A stretch of 64,000 nucleotides of DNA from Algisphaera agarilytica (GTDB lineage Bacteria > Planctomycetota > Phycisphaerae > Phycisphaerales > Phycisphaeraceae). Location of the stretch: NCBI RefSeq assembly GCF_014207595.1, contig NZ_JACHGY010000001.1, positions 2,176,836-2,240,835 of the forward strand. The letters run 5' to 3'. A program made the position numbers and the translations under genes. The notes under the pieces are model-generated. The model saw only the letters and a program-made list of their open reading frames with translations, was not told the DNA's origin and did not search any database. Below are positions 1 to 8,503 of this stretch, one piece after another (the first letter of the stretch is position 1; each line of letters opens with the position of its first letter).

Positions 1-978
1 TTTAGCGGGAACCGCGTTGTCACCTCGTTGCCCGTGTCGTCGGTGCAGTGCAAGAACCTGCGTCTGCCCATGATGCCCGCGGATGAGTTGGACTCGGCGG
101 TGAAGTGGGAAGCCCAAGACCGCTTCCGTATGGGCAAAGGCCAGTGCTGCGTCCAGCACATGCACGCGGGGAACGTCAATCAGGGCGATGAGGTCCGTCA
201 GGAACTGATTCTGCTCGCCGCGAAATTAGATCAGGTGGAAAGCCACGTCGCTGCGGTCACCGACTGCGGGTTGCGTCCCGTGGCGATCGACGCGGTGCCG
301 TCGGCGCTCGCTCGCCTGTCGGCGATGCGCCAAACCCTTCTATCCGCCGAGTCGAACGGGTCCGAGGTTCAGGTGATCCTGGACATCGGGCAGAGCGCGA
401 CCAAGGTATTGATCGCCCTGGATGGCCAGGTGCGGTTCTACAAGCCGATCGAGATCGGCGAAGGCACGTTTGATTCGGTCTTGTCCGGAGCAATGTCGAT
501 TTCGCTCGACGAGGCCCGCGAGCTACGTCGCGGCATCGCCGCAATGGCCGGTGACTCCGAAGACCCGTCTGATTCCCCGAACGCAGAACAAAGCGCCAAA
601 GTCATGGAAGCCTTGCAGCCCACGTTGAGCGAGCTCTCGCGTGAGGTCGGCCTGTGCTTGCGTTACTACGGCGTGACGTTCCGAGGTGCTCGGCCCGGTC
701 ACGCCGACCTGGTCGGCGGGGGGGCGACGCCCTGGCTGGTGTCGGCCCTCGGCGAGTCGGCCGGTCTATCGCTGAGCCTGGATCAACCCCTGGGTGGCGT
801 CGATCTTTCGGCCGTCCGTGACGTCATCAAGCCCGGAACCGAAGGGGCTTGGGCGGTCGCAGCGGGCCTGTCCATCCGCGACCACATGCAGCAGTTCACG
901 GCGAATCCCGGGGCTGACCAAGACGAAGAATCTTCGGTGTTCACCGAAAACGCAACGACGAAGGAGGTGGCAGCATGA
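1..978 (+). CDS. pilM: PilM-like type IV pilus assembly ATPase, 5' end outside window
   Basis: The reading frame is open to the first base of the window, so the N-terminus is missing; a TTG at 28 is only an internal codon. The visible 325 residues have the actin-like PilM layout: a conserved VTSLP segment and a WEAQDRF stretch near the start, a DIGQSATKVLI phosphate-binding loop around window codon 125, and a LVGGGATPWL motif towards the C-terminus. PilM is a cytoplasmic actin-fold protein that binds the PilN tail and links the inner-membrane PilN/PilO platform to the motor. The stop overlaps the pilN start (ATGA at 975-978), indicating translational coupling in a pilMNOPQ operon. The family is clear; whether the machine makes pili or works as a secretion system is not shown by this gene. 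Confidence 0.85.
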   Translation, partial: FSGNRVVTSLPVSSVQCKNLRLPMMPADELDSAVKWEAQDRFRMGKGQCCVQHMHAGNVNQGDEVRQELILLAAKLDQVESHVAAVTDCGLRPVAIDAVPSALARLSAMRQTLLSAESNGSEVQVILDIGQSATKVLIALDGQVRFYKPIEIGEGTFDSVLSGAMSISLDEARELRRGIAAMAGDSEDPSDSPNAEQSAKVMEALQPTLSELSREVGLCLRYYGVTFRGARPGHADLVGGGATPWLVSALGESAGLSLSLDQPLGGVDLSAVRDVIKPGTEGAWAVAAGLSIRDHMQQFTANPGADQDEESSVFTENATTKEVAA

Positions 979-1655
979 CACGGGTCGACTTCCTTCCCGA
1001 ATCGTATCACCGCGTCCAGCAGCGGCGTGGCCGGTTGTTCAGGCAGGTCATCCTGCTGGGCGCGACCGTCGGCTGTCTCGCGGTGGCGACGATTGGCCTC
1101 AAGGCACACACCGCCAATCAGCTGCGGACCGCTGAACGCTTAGAAGAAACCGTTGAAGCCGAGCGCGCGGCGCTGGGGCTGATCACGGGCCTGGACCACG
1201 AACGCCAGGCCCTGCAGAAGTCGTTTGATCTCAAGCGTGAGCTCGATCCCCCGCTGACCTACGCCCAGGTCTTGGCGGCGTTTGGCCACGCCTTGCCCGA
1301 AGGTGTCGCGGTGTCCGAGCTGGCGATGACGTCGGTCCGCCCCGAGCCCGAGCGGATCACGGCCGAGGAATCCAAAGGACGTAAGCAAAACAAAGAAAAG
1401 GCAGATGAAAAGCGAGAGCCTCATCTGATCGGTCTGGAGCTCCGCGGGTTGGCGCCCGACGACCTGACGGTCGCGCAGTTGGTGTCGGCCCTGGATGAAC
1501 ACCCGATGTTTGGACGCGTCACCATGCGTTTCAGCGAAGGGGTCCAGATGCAGGGGCTGATCGCCCGTGAGTTCAGCCTGACCGCGACGGTGGACCTCGA
1601 CCGCGAGTTCCGCTGGACCAGCGATGTGACGGAGGAGGTGGCCCATGCAGATTGA
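975..1655 (+). CDS. pilN: PilN-like inner-membrane assembly protein
   Basis: A 226-residue protein that starts with the family-typical short cytoplasmic segment MTRVDFLPESY, which in PilN docks into PilM. One transmembrane helix follows at about residues 25-42, then a coiled-coil-prone Glu/Ala/Arg-rich region at 50-85 and a ferredoxin-like periplasmic domain. A basic/acidic insert rich in Lys, Glu and Arg around residues 130-150 is unlike the flanking domain and may be a linker. It overlaps pilM by 4 bases and pilO by 11 bases. Its place between PilM and PilO supports the call more strongly than sequence identity, because PilN proteins diverge widely. Confidence 0.8.
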   Translation: MTRVDFLPESYHRVQQRRGRLFRQVILLGATVGCLAVATIGLKAHTANQLRTAERLEETVEAERAALGLITGLDHERQALQKSFDLKRELDPPLTYAQVLAAFGHALPEGVAVSELAMTSVRPEPERITAEESKGRKQNKEKADEKREPHLIGLELRGLAPDDLTVAQLVSALDEHPMFGRVTMRFSEGVQMQGLIAREFSLTATVDLDREFRWTSDVTEEVAHAD

Positions 1656-2199
1656 TAAATCGCAATGGATGGTGATGGGGGCGATCGGCTTCATGCTGGC
1701 CGCGTTTGCCTTGGGCGTTTGGTTGCCCGAGAGCAAGAAGGTGGCGGGCTATCAGGAACGGATCGCCAGCGCCGAGGAAGAGCTGGGCCCCAGCTTTTTC
1801 GAGCCGGCCATGATGGACCAGCGCGTCAACGAGGTTGAAGCGCTCAAGCAGGAGCTCAGCAACGCGACGCGCTACGTGCCTAACCGGCCTGAGCTCGCGT
1901 CGGTGCTGCGTAGCCTGAGCCAGGCCGTGGAATCTCAGGGCGTGTCGGAACAGAGCCTGCAGACGCGGGAAACCCGCCGCCACCTGCACTACTCGGAGAT
2001 CCCGCTCACCCTGGAGTTTGAAGACACCTTCACCGCTTCCTACGGCGTGTTGGAACAGATCGAGTCGTTGCCCCGCCTGGTTCGCGTGGACGCGATGAAT
2101 ATGCGGGTGTTGGACCGTGACGGCTCGGAGCAGACCTCGCCGGTGATGCAGACCACGCTGCGATTGAGCAGCTTCTATACCGGCGCGGAGGAGAAATAG
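1645..2199 (+). CDS. pilO: PilO-like inner-membrane assembly protein
   Basis: A 184-residue bitopic protein: a short N-terminus, one transmembrane helix at about residues 9-27 (MVMGAIGFMLAAFALGVWL), a coiled-coil stretch, and a periplasmic ferredoxin-like domain at about 80-180 resembling PilO. PilO pairs with PilN to form the periplasmic alignment complex between the inner-membrane platform and the secretin. The ATG lies inside the 3' end of pilN (11-base overlap) and is preceded by GGAGGAGG, a strong ribosome binding site. Identification rests on size, topology and gene order, as PilO is poorly conserved. Confidence 0.75.
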   Translation: MQIDKSQWMVMGAIGFMLAAFALGVWLPESKKVAGYQERIASAEEELGPSFFEPAMMDQRVNEVEALKQELSNATRYVPNRPELASVLRSLSQAVESQGVSEQSLQTRETRRHLHYSEIPLTLEFEDTFTASYGVLEQIESLPRLVRVDAMNMRVLDRDGSEQTSPVMQTTLRLSSFYTGAEEK

Positions 2200-2201
2200 C
2201 T

Positions 2202-2732
2202 GTGAAAGAAAAGCTCAACGACTTGCTGGAATGGTGCAAGCGCGACAAGAAACAGACCGGGATGGTCCTCGGGCTGATGGCGGTGGGCATGCTGCTGTGG
2301 GGTCGATTGATCCTGAAGCAGGCGCCCCAAACGGCCTCGGCGGACGACAAGCCCGCCTGGCTGGTCGAGGCCGAAGCCGACATGAACTCGGGCCCCAAGG
2401 AGGTCATCACGCTGGCCGAGCCGCCGAAGCTCGAGCGTGACCCGTTCATATTGGACCCTAATCGCTACAAACGGACGTTATCGGAACAGGATTTGGTAAG
2501 TGGGGCAAAGTTAGATGAAGGCTTGACCGATGAAGCCAAGCGGATGGCGGTCGTGGATGCGGCCGCGGAGCTACAGCTCCAAAGTGTCACGCTGGGGGAT
2601 GTCCCCGCGGCTTTCATCAACGGCAGGTTGATCCGAATCGGCGAAAGCATTGAAGGCTTTGAGCTACTGACCTGCGACGAACGATCCGCGGTGCTCGAGA
2701 AACAGGGCATCCGAGTCCGACTGGGGATGTGA
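2202..2732 (+). CDS. PilP-like / GspB-like pilus assembly protein
   Basis: A 176-residue protein with a GTG start two bases after the pilO stop; a GGAGGAG sequence lies upstream. A single transmembrane helix at about residues 20-37 is followed by a Pro/Glu-rich linker and a small beta domain at about 115-175, containing LQSVTLGDVPAAFING, like the periplasmic beta domains of PilP, GspC and GspB that contact the secretin. A classical PilP is a lipoprotein with a lipobox Cys; this one has an uncleaved-looking membrane anchor and no lipobox. Position immediately before the secretin gene fits a PilP role. Family assignment is inferred from context and the short C-terminal domain. Confidence 0.6.
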   Translation: MKEKLNDLLEWCKRDKKQTGMVLGLMAVGMLLWGRLILKQAPQTASADDKPAWLVEAEADMNSGPKEVITLAEPPKLERDPFILDPNRYKRTLSEQDLVSGAKLDEGLTDEAKRMAVVDAAAELQLQSVTLGDVPAAFINGRLIRIGESIEGFELLTCDERSAVLEKQGIRVRLGM

Positions 2733-2799
2733 ACCCCGAAACGTAACCACCTTACCCTTTGATTCGAACACGCTTTGAGGCAGAGCAAGGAGCATCGCC

Positions 2800-4842
2800 A
2801 TGACCTCTCGAGACAATGACAAGATCAAGCAATTTTTGATGGCCGCGGGCCTTGGGGTTGCGTTTAGCCTCACCGGCGCGTCTTACGCCCAAGCCGCCGA
2901 AGGCGACGAGCCCATCGGCTTGTTCGACGAGAACGCCCAGAGCCTCGAAGGCCAGGACGTCGCCGTCGACTCGCTCGGCCAGATCGACATCACCGTGAAA
3001 GACCTGGAGATCGCCAAGGTCCTCCAGCTGCTCTCCATCCAGAGCCAACGCAACATCGTGGCCAGCCGCAACGTCTCGGGCAAAGTGTCCGCCGACCTCT
3101 ACGGCGTCAGCTTCAACGAAGCCCTCGAAGCCATCCTCACCCCCAACGGCTACGGCTACGAGGAAAAAGGCAACTTCATCTACGTCTACACCGCCGCCGA
3201 ACTGGAAGAACGCCAGAACGCCATGCGGAAGACCGTCACCAAGGTGGTCCGCCTGAACTACATCAGCTCGGCCGACGCCTCGGCGTTTGTCACCCCGCTG
3301 CTCTCCAGCAACGGCTCGATCACCGCGACCGGCGAAGTCGACGCGGGTTTCCTGCCCAGCCAATCCGACGGTGGTGAAAACTCCTTCGCCCACGCCGACA
3401 CGCTTCTGATCCGCGACTACGAAGAAAACGTCGAAGAGATCGAAACCGTGCTGAACGAACTGGACGTGCGCCCCAAGCAGGTGCTCGTTGAAGCGACCAT
3501 CCTGCAAGCCACGCTGACCGAACAGAACGCCTTCGGCGTCGACTTCTCGGTCGTGGCCAACTTCGATGCCCTGGCCGACTTCACCAACCCGCTGGGCGTG
3601 GTTGATCAGATGATCAACGGCACCAACACCGGCGGCGGCGGTACCGGCGTCAGCAGCACCGTCGGCAACACCGCCACGGGCAACGCGGGCATCAAGGTCG
3701 GTGTCACCGGCTCCGACGCCTCGGTCTTCCTGCGTGCCCTGGATCAGGTCACCGACACCACCGTCCTGGCCAAGCCCAACATCCTTGTGCTCAACCGCCA
3801 GAAGGCCGACCTGCTCGTCGGTGAACGTCTGGGTTACCTCTCGACCACCGTGACCGATACCTCGGAAACGCAAACCATCGAGTTCCTCGATGTCGGTACC
3901 CAGCTGAGCGTCCGCCCCTTCATCAGCGAAGAAGGCAACATCCGCCTCGAACTGCGTCCTTCGGTCTCCGACGGTACCACCCGTCTCGAAGGCGGCTTCA
4001 TCATCCCTGATGAAACCACGCAGGAACTGGTCACCAACATCATCGTTGAGTCCGGCCAAACCGTGGTGCTCGGCGGCCTGTTCGTCGAAGACACCCAAGT
4101 CGGCCGCAACCAAGTGCCCGGACTGGGCGACCTGCCCTTCGTCGGTGCGGCCTTCAAGGGCCACGACGACGAGATGCGTCGCAGCGAAGTCATCTTCATG
4201 GTCAAGACCACCGTCATGGACCACGTCGACCTGGCGATCCTCGGCGAAAAAGCCAGCGACCGCGTGATGGACGCCCGCATCGGTATCCGCAACGGCCTGC
4301 TGCCCTGGTCGAACGACAAGCTCGTTAGCGCCCACCTGCTGGACGCCCAGAAGCACCTGGACGCGGGTAACACCAAGAAAGCCCTGTGGAGCGTGAACCT
4401 CGCCCTGCACCTCGCCCCGACTTCCAAAGACGCCATCACGCTGAAGGAAGAAATCACCGGCGAACCCATGCCCTACTACGACCAGACCTTCTTCGGTTCG
4501 CTGGGCGACGACATGATCGACGCCGAGATCGAACAGCTCCCCGCTGAAGAAGAAGTGATCATGCTCGAACAGTCGCTCGGCTCGACCGAACCGGCCGAAG
4601 AAGAAACCTCCACGTTCGTCGCCCCCGTCGCCGGCTTCACCGAGGCCGATAAGTCCGAGGCCGCCGAAAACGATGCCTCCACCACGATCGTCGTCGATAT
4701 GTTCGATGAGTTGACCGTCGAGGGCGAAGTCGCTGATGCGTCGACTCCGGAATCCGAAGCCCAAACCCCTTCGGAATCTGAAGAGTTCGAGGCCGCCGTG
4801 GCTGAAGTGGAAGTCGACTTTGTGGTCGGCCCCACCGACTAA
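2800..4842 (+). CDS. pilQ: PilQ-like secretin with long acidic C-terminal extension
   Basis: Outer-membrane secretin of 680 residues with AAGGAG eight bases before the ATG. A signal peptide (residues 1-32, likely cut after AQA) precedes an STN domain (about 58-130, with the ITVKDLEIAKVLQLL pattern), an N1/KH-like domain (about 145-225) and the secretin barrel (about 228-472). Hallmarks are GQTVVLGGL (419-427) and VPGLGDLPFVGAAF (439-452). Residues after about 475 do not belong to a standard secretin: a TPR-like helical segment (about 505-550) is followed by an acidic low-complexity tail to residue 680. The channel would let a pilus or pseudopilus cross the outer membrane. Co-transcribed with pilMNOP. 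Confidence 0.9.
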   Translation: MTSRDNDKIKQFLMAAGLGVAFSLTGASYAQAAEGDEPIGLFDENAQSLEGQDVAVDSLGQIDITVKDLEIAKVLQLLSIQSQRNIVASRNVSGKVSADLYGVSFNEALEAILTPNGYGYEEKGNFIYVYTAAELEERQNAMRKTVTKVVRLNYISSADASAFVTPLLSSNGSITATGEVDAGFLPSQSDGGENSFAHADTLLIRDYEENVEEIETVLNELDVRPKQVLVEATILQATLTEQNAFGVDFSVVANFDALADFTNPLGVVDQMINGTNTGGGGTGVSSTVGNTATGNAGIKVGVTGSDASVFLRALDQVTDTTVLAKPNILVLNRQKADLLVGERLGYLSTTVTDTSETQTIEFLDVGTQLSVRPFISEEGNIRLELRPSVSDGTTRLEGGFIIPDETTQELVTNIIVESGQTVVLGGLFVEDTQVGRNQVPGLGDLPFVGAAFKGHDDEMRRSEVIFMVKTTVMDHVDLAILGEKASDRVMDARIGIRNGLLPWSNDKLVSAHLLDAQKHLDAGNTKKALWSVNLALHLAPTSKDAITLKEEITGEPMPYYDQTFFGSLGDDMIDAEIEQLPAEEEVIMLEQSLGSTEPAEEETSTFVAPVAGFTEADKSEAAENDASTTIVVDMFDELTVEGEVADASTPESEAQTPSESEEFEAAVAEVEVDFVVGPTD

Positions 4843-4874
4843 ACCCGGCCCGCTTCGAAATCTAAACCTTACCG

Positions 4875-4902
4875 CCCGCCCTCTGGAACCCCGGAGGGCG
4901 GG
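4875..4902 (+). other. Intercistronic GC-rich hairpin between pilQ and the TPR gene
   Basis: Arms cccgccctc (4875-4883) and gagggcggg (4894-4902) form a perfect 9-bp stem with a 10-base loop. No run of T follows, so this is not a standard terminator. It may be a processing or mRNA-stability element that sets pilQ apart from downstream expression. Confidence 0.5.
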
Positions 4903-4931
4903 TTCACAGTCACGCCAAGGAATTCCGAGCC

Positions 4932-6137
4932 ATGCCCAGCCAGCGCACCCGTCAACGCCAAGTCCTGAGCCTCGCCGCATTCATGCTCTGTGCCACCTCC
5001 CTGATCGGCTGCACCAACAGCCACCAGGAATGGATGGACAACGCCGAGACCCGGTGGAACGGTATCCGCTCGGCCGCCATGCTCGATATGGCGAAGGGTC
5101 AGTTCGAAGCCGGTGCTTTGGACCAGGCCGAGAAGACCATCAACGAAGCCGCGGCCGTCGACGCGTCGAACCCGCAGCTCCACCTGATGGCGGGGCGGAT
5201 CTGCCTCGAACGCGGCCAACTCGAACGCGCCTACCGCCTCTTCGAGCTATCCAAAGAACTCGACGGCAACAACGCAGAAACCTACTACTACCAGGGCGTG
5301 GTGCTGCAGCGTTGGCACCAGCACGAAGCCGCGCTGGATGTATACAAGAAGGCTTACGAGCTCGAGGCCGACAAGGCCAACCGCATGCTCGCGGTGGCGG
5401 AAACCTACGTCGCGCTGGACCGCCCCGAAGACGCGATCGCTCTGCTCGAAGAAAAGAAGTTCTACTTCGACCAGAACGCAGGCCTGCGGGCGATGCTCGG
5501 CCACCTCTACAGCATGAAGAACGAGCACCGGCTGGCGGTTGAAAATTTCCGTCAGGCCACCATGCTCGATCCCGAAAACATCCGTTATCAGGAAGAGTTG
5601 GCCCTCGCCCAGGTGGCGGCCAATGCCCACGCCGACGCGGTGCACACCCTCAAGCTCCTCCTGGATCGCCCCGAGTACTCGGACCGCAACGACCTGAAGC
5701 GTTCGCTCGCTTCGGCTGAAGCAAGCCTGGGCCGTCTCGATGCGGCCCGCCAGATCTACATCGGCCTGACCCGTCAGGACCCGACCAACACCGCCGACTG
5801 GATCCGTCTGGGTGAGATCTGCTGGAAGACCGAAGACCTGGGCGGCGCCCTGATCGCCGCCAACCGTGCGATCACGCTCGCCCCGCAGCGTCACGAGGGA
5901 TACCTCCTCTCGGGGCTGGTGTGGCAGAAGCGTGAGAAGTTCGAGAACGCGCTGGAGATGTTCGACCGGGCCGCGGAGTTGGCCCCGCAAGACAGCACGC
6001 CGCTCATCCTGCGTGGCATCTCCCTCCAGAAAACCGACCGCAAAGCCGCAGCGGCCGAAGCCTACACCGAAGCGCTCAAGCGCAACCCCGAGGACGTCCG
6101 GGCCCAGCGGCTCCTCGCTCAGATCGATACGAACTGA
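4932..6137 (+). CDS. TPR-repeat lipoprotein of the pilus operon
   Basis: A 401-residue protein with a lipoprotein signal peptide: charged N-terminus, hydrophobic core, and lipobox LIGC with the Cys at about residue 27. The remainder is nearly all alpha-helical tetratricopeptide repeats (about nine units from residue 45 to 395; clear TPR signatures such as A..AYRLFELSKELDG and AAEAYTEALKRNPED). A lipidated TPR protein beside a secretin is reminiscent of PilF/PilW pilotins, which assemble secretin multimers, but those have six TPRs and are shorter; this one is larger and may have a scaffold role. It lies 89 bases after pilQ and is followed by an intrinsic terminator, so it closes the first transcription unit. 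Confidence 0.75.
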   Translation: MPSQRTRQRQVLSLAAFMLCATSLIGCTNSHQEWMDNAETRWNGIRSAAMLDMAKGQFEAGALDQAEKTINEAAAVDASNPQLHLMAGRICLERGQLERAYRLFELSKELDGNNAETYYYQGVVLQRWHQHEAALDVYKKAYELEADKANRMLAVAETYVALDRPEDAIALLEEKKFYFDQNAGLRAMLGHLYSMKNEHRLAVENFRQATMLDPENIRYQEELALAQVAANAHADAVHTLKLLLDRPEYSDRNDLKRSLASAEASLGRLDAARQIYIGLTRQDPTNTADWIRLGEICWKTEDLGGALIAANRAITLAPQRHEGYLLSGLVWQKREKFENALEMFDRAAELAPQDSTPLILRGISLQKTDRKAAAAEAYTEALKRNPEDVRAQRLLAQIDTN

Positions 6138-6170
6138 TCCAGAGCGATTAAAAAAACGTTTCAATCCAAA

Positions 6171-6199
6171 CGCCACGCGGTCGAACGCGTGGCGTTTTT
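6171..6199 (+). terminator. Rho-independent terminator after the TPR gene
   Basis: A perfect 9-bp stem cgccacgcg (6171-6179) / cgcgtggcg (6186-6194), a 6-base loop, and a T tract at 6195-6199. It lies 34 bases after the TPR stop codon and separates pilM-TPR from the HD-GYP/pilB transcription unit. Confidence 0.85.
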
Positions 6200-6528
6200 A
6201 TTGGGTGTTGTTCACGGGACCCCGGCCGCTCCGATAACTCTTGCCGTGAGGGCGCCTCTGGGTTGAAATCCCCAGCCGTCACGCCGCGCCCACGCGGTAA
6301 ATCGATACAGACCGCACAGTTAATTGCATTCCGGGTTTGGCCGAAAAATATTGTGTGTACGGATTTGCATGTAGGGCATCCGTATGCATTGGCGTCGTGC
6401 GCGCCGCAATACTGCCCAGGGAACCGAATGTTTGATCCGCGTTTCAATATGAAATCTCACGCTGCGTCGTGTGCCCAGGCACCGGCCGGCGTTGGCACGG
6501 GAGCCCGCGCTTCGGATGGAGGTGCGCG
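6200..6528. other. Gene-free leader region before the HD-GYP gene
   Basis: About 330 bases without a credible coding region. The central part (6310-6400) is AT-richer than its surroundings and contains an inverted pair acggat (6359-6364) / atccgt (6378-6383). This is where a promoter for the HD-GYP-STAS-pilB-pilC unit would be expected, but no convincingly spaced -35/-10 pair is visible. Confidence 0.4.
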
Positions 6529-8166
6529 ATGACCCCGACCCAAGCCAACCCCGCACCCCACCGGCTGGCCGATCGCATCGAAGCGATGGGTCTGTCGCTG
6601 CTGAATCTGAATGCCGAAGGCTCGGCCACGTTCGTCTGTGGCGGATCGTGGTTTGAGAAGACGTTGGTCGAATCCAACATCTTCCGCCGCGCGGTGAAAT
6701 CTCAGTTCAACGTGCTGTGCGACGGCGAGTCGTCGTTGATCACGTTGTTCCCCTGCGTGTACCTGGCCAAGCTGAAAACAGAACCCGTGTCCGCCGAAGG
6801 TCAGACCTGCGAAGCGGTGTTGATGCTGGGGCCTGAACTGCTCAAGGGCGAGATGCTCCACCGCCTGTTGGATGAAGCGAAACTCGACCATCAGGCAACG
6901 ATCAGCCGGATCGAATCCGATCGGCTGGTGAACGAGGCCGAGGCGAACCGTATCGCGTTGACGCTGGGGTGGATGCACAGCGACAGCGAAGTGCTTTCGC
7001 TTCGTCGCCGTGAACTCCACCACCTCAGCGAAGAGCTCGCGGACAACTACGAAGAACTGAGCCTGCTGTACAAGCTGTCCTGCAGCATGTCGCTGGACCA
7101 GCCGCCGACGCACTTCTTTAACGAGGCTTGTGCCGAGTTGCAGGAAGTCAGCGGCTTGGGCTGGATCGCGTTGCAGATCACCGAAGAGCAGCCGCGGCTG
7201 CAGCAACTCCGCGGCGCAATCTACACCGCCGGTGCCATCGATTCCGCCCGGCCGATCCGTCAGCTCGGCCGCGAGCTGATGCGCGATTACGGCGGCACCA
7301 CCGACACGACGATTATCGACGACACCGCCAAGATGCCCGGCGTCGCTTCCCGGGTCGGCAGCAATCTGCTGATCGTCCCCCTGGTGCGTGACGGCCAAAC
7401 GCTCGGCGTGTTGTTCGGCGGCGATCGGACCGACCACGAGCACATCGATTCGGTCGATGCCAAGCTCTGCGCCTCGTTGTGCAACACGCTGGCGATCTTC
7501 CTGGAAAACCTCATGTTCCTGGAAGACGCCCAGTCGATGTTCCTGGGCACGCTGCACGCGTTGACCAGCGCGATCGATGCCAAAGATTCGTACACGTTTG
7601 GTCACTCCGAACGCGTCGCGCTGCTGTCGGAGATGCTCGCGCGGGCGGCCGGGATCGACGAGGCGACGGTCGAGCGCATCTACCTGGCGGGTCTGGTCCA
7701 CGACGTGGGCAAGATCGGCGTGCCGGAGCGCGTCCTGTGCAAGGCGGGCCGGCTCACCGACGACGAGTTTGAACTGATCAAGATGCACCCGGGCATCGGC
7801 GCGAACATGCTCCGCGATATCCGTCAGATGGAAGACCTCATCCCCGGGGTGTTCTACCACCACGAACGGTGGGACGGCTCGGGCTACCCCGAGAAGCGAG
7901 CGGGACACGACATCCCGCTGTTTGGCCGGGTCATCGGCCTGGCCGACGCGTTCGACGCGATGAGCTCGGACCGCACCTACCGGTCCGCGTTGCGTATCGA
8001 AGAAGTGCTCGCCGAGATCGAGCGGTGCATGGGGTCACATTTCGATCCCGACCTGGCCGAGGTGTTTCTGAACCTCGATTTCGAACCCTATTTCAACATG
8101 ATCCAAAACCACCACGCCGCACGGAGCTTCGGCTCGGACTCGGTGAAGGGCAGTACCTCGTCATGA
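6529..8166 (+). CDS. HD-GYP cyclic-di-GMP phosphodiesterase with GAF-like sensor region
   Basis: A 545-residue cytoplasmic protein; the ATG at 6529 is chosen over an upstream in-frame codon because GGAGG sits 6 bases before it. The first 150 residues are unassigned, residues about 185-330 look like a GAF sensor, and residues about 340-530 form an HD-GYP domain. The HD pair (His391-Asp392 in HDVGKIG) and the HHERWDGSGYP block (about 444-454) with the GYP triplet are intact, so catalysis is expected: hydrolysis of c-di-GMP to pGpG or GMP. The gene overlaps the STAS gene by four bases (ATGA) and is followed by pilB and pilC, which ties c-di-GMP turnover to the pilus motor. What the sensor region binds is unknown. 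Confidence 0.85.
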   Translation: MTPTQANPAPHRLADRIEAMGLSLLNLNAEGSATFVCGGSWFEKTLVESNIFRRAVKSQFNVLCDGESSLITLFPCVYLAKLKTEPVSAEGQTCEAVLMLGPELLKGEMLHRLLDEAKLDHQATISRIESDRLVNEAEANRIALTLGWMHSDSEVLSLRRRELHHLSEELADNYEELSLLYKLSCSMSLDQPPTHFFNEACAELQEVSGLGWIALQITEEQPRLQQLRGAIYTAGAIDSARPIRQLGRELMRDYGGTTDTTIIDDTAKMPGVASRVGSNLLIVPLVRDGQTLGVLFGGDRTDHEHIDSVDAKLCASLCNTLAIFLENLMFLEDAQSMFLGTLHALTSAIDAKDSYTFGHSERVALLSEMLARAAGIDEATVERIYLAGLVHDVGKIGVPERVLCKAGRLTDDEFELIKMHPGIGANMLRDIRQMEDLIPGVFYHHERWDGSGYPEKRAGHDIPLFGRVIGLADAFDAMSSDRTYRSALRIEEVLAEIERCMGSHFDPDLAEVFLNLDFEPYFNMIQNHHAARSFGSDSVKGSTSS

Positions 8167-8498
8167 AACTATCACACGAAGACCAACACGAACTCACCGT
8201 TCTGACGCTTCAGGGAGACCTGGCGAACGACGAAACCGACCGCTTCCGCCGTGCCGCGTTGGAGCGGATCGACGCGCGGATCCGTGACTTCGTCCTCGAC
8301 CTCGAGGGGCTGGAAGGCATCGATTCGCAGGGACTCGAGTCGCTGCTTTGGTTGCAAGAGCAATGTGATGAACGGCTCGGGCAGGTCCGGCTGGCGGGTT
8401 GTCAGGAGCACATGAGTGCGGTGTTGAAGATGACGCGTTTGGATAACCGCTTCGAGTGTTGTGAGGACGTCGAGTCCGCCATCAAGAGTTTGGGATAA
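8163..8498 (+). CDS. STAS-domain protein (anti-sigma-factor antagonist type)
   Basis: A 111-residue single-domain protein with the STAS fold: beta-strand TVLTLQGDL, then DFVLDLEGLEGIDSQGLESLL around residues 40-60, which matches the conserved segment carrying the Ser that is phosphorylated in SpoIIAA-like antagonists. Here the position reads DSQGLE, so the phosphorylatable Ser is present. STAS proteins usually partner with an anti-sigma kinase or act as phosphorylation switches; no kinase is visible nearby. The start ATG overlaps the HD-GYP stop codon, and pilB begins 5 bases after its stop, so it is firmly inside the pilus/c-di-GMP unit and probably regulates it. Confidence 0.8.
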   Translation: MKLSHEDQHELTVLTLQGDLANDETDRFRRAALERIDARIRDFVLDLEGLEGIDSQGLESLLWLQEQCDERLGQVRLAGCQEHMSAVLKMTRLDNRFECCEDVESAIKSLG

Positions 8499-8503
8499 TT
8501 ACC

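Noticed and set aside
2752-4980. A 742-codon open frame antisense to pilQ
   Set aside because: It is the complement of a well-supported secretin gene; its translation is Gly/Val/Asp-rich without domains. Long antisense frames are expected in GC-rich DNA with strong third-position bias.
6457-7908. A 483-codon antisense frame over the HD-GYP gene
   Set aside because: Compositionally a codon-bias shadow, with no ribosome binding site and no domain, opposite an intact HD-GYP domain.
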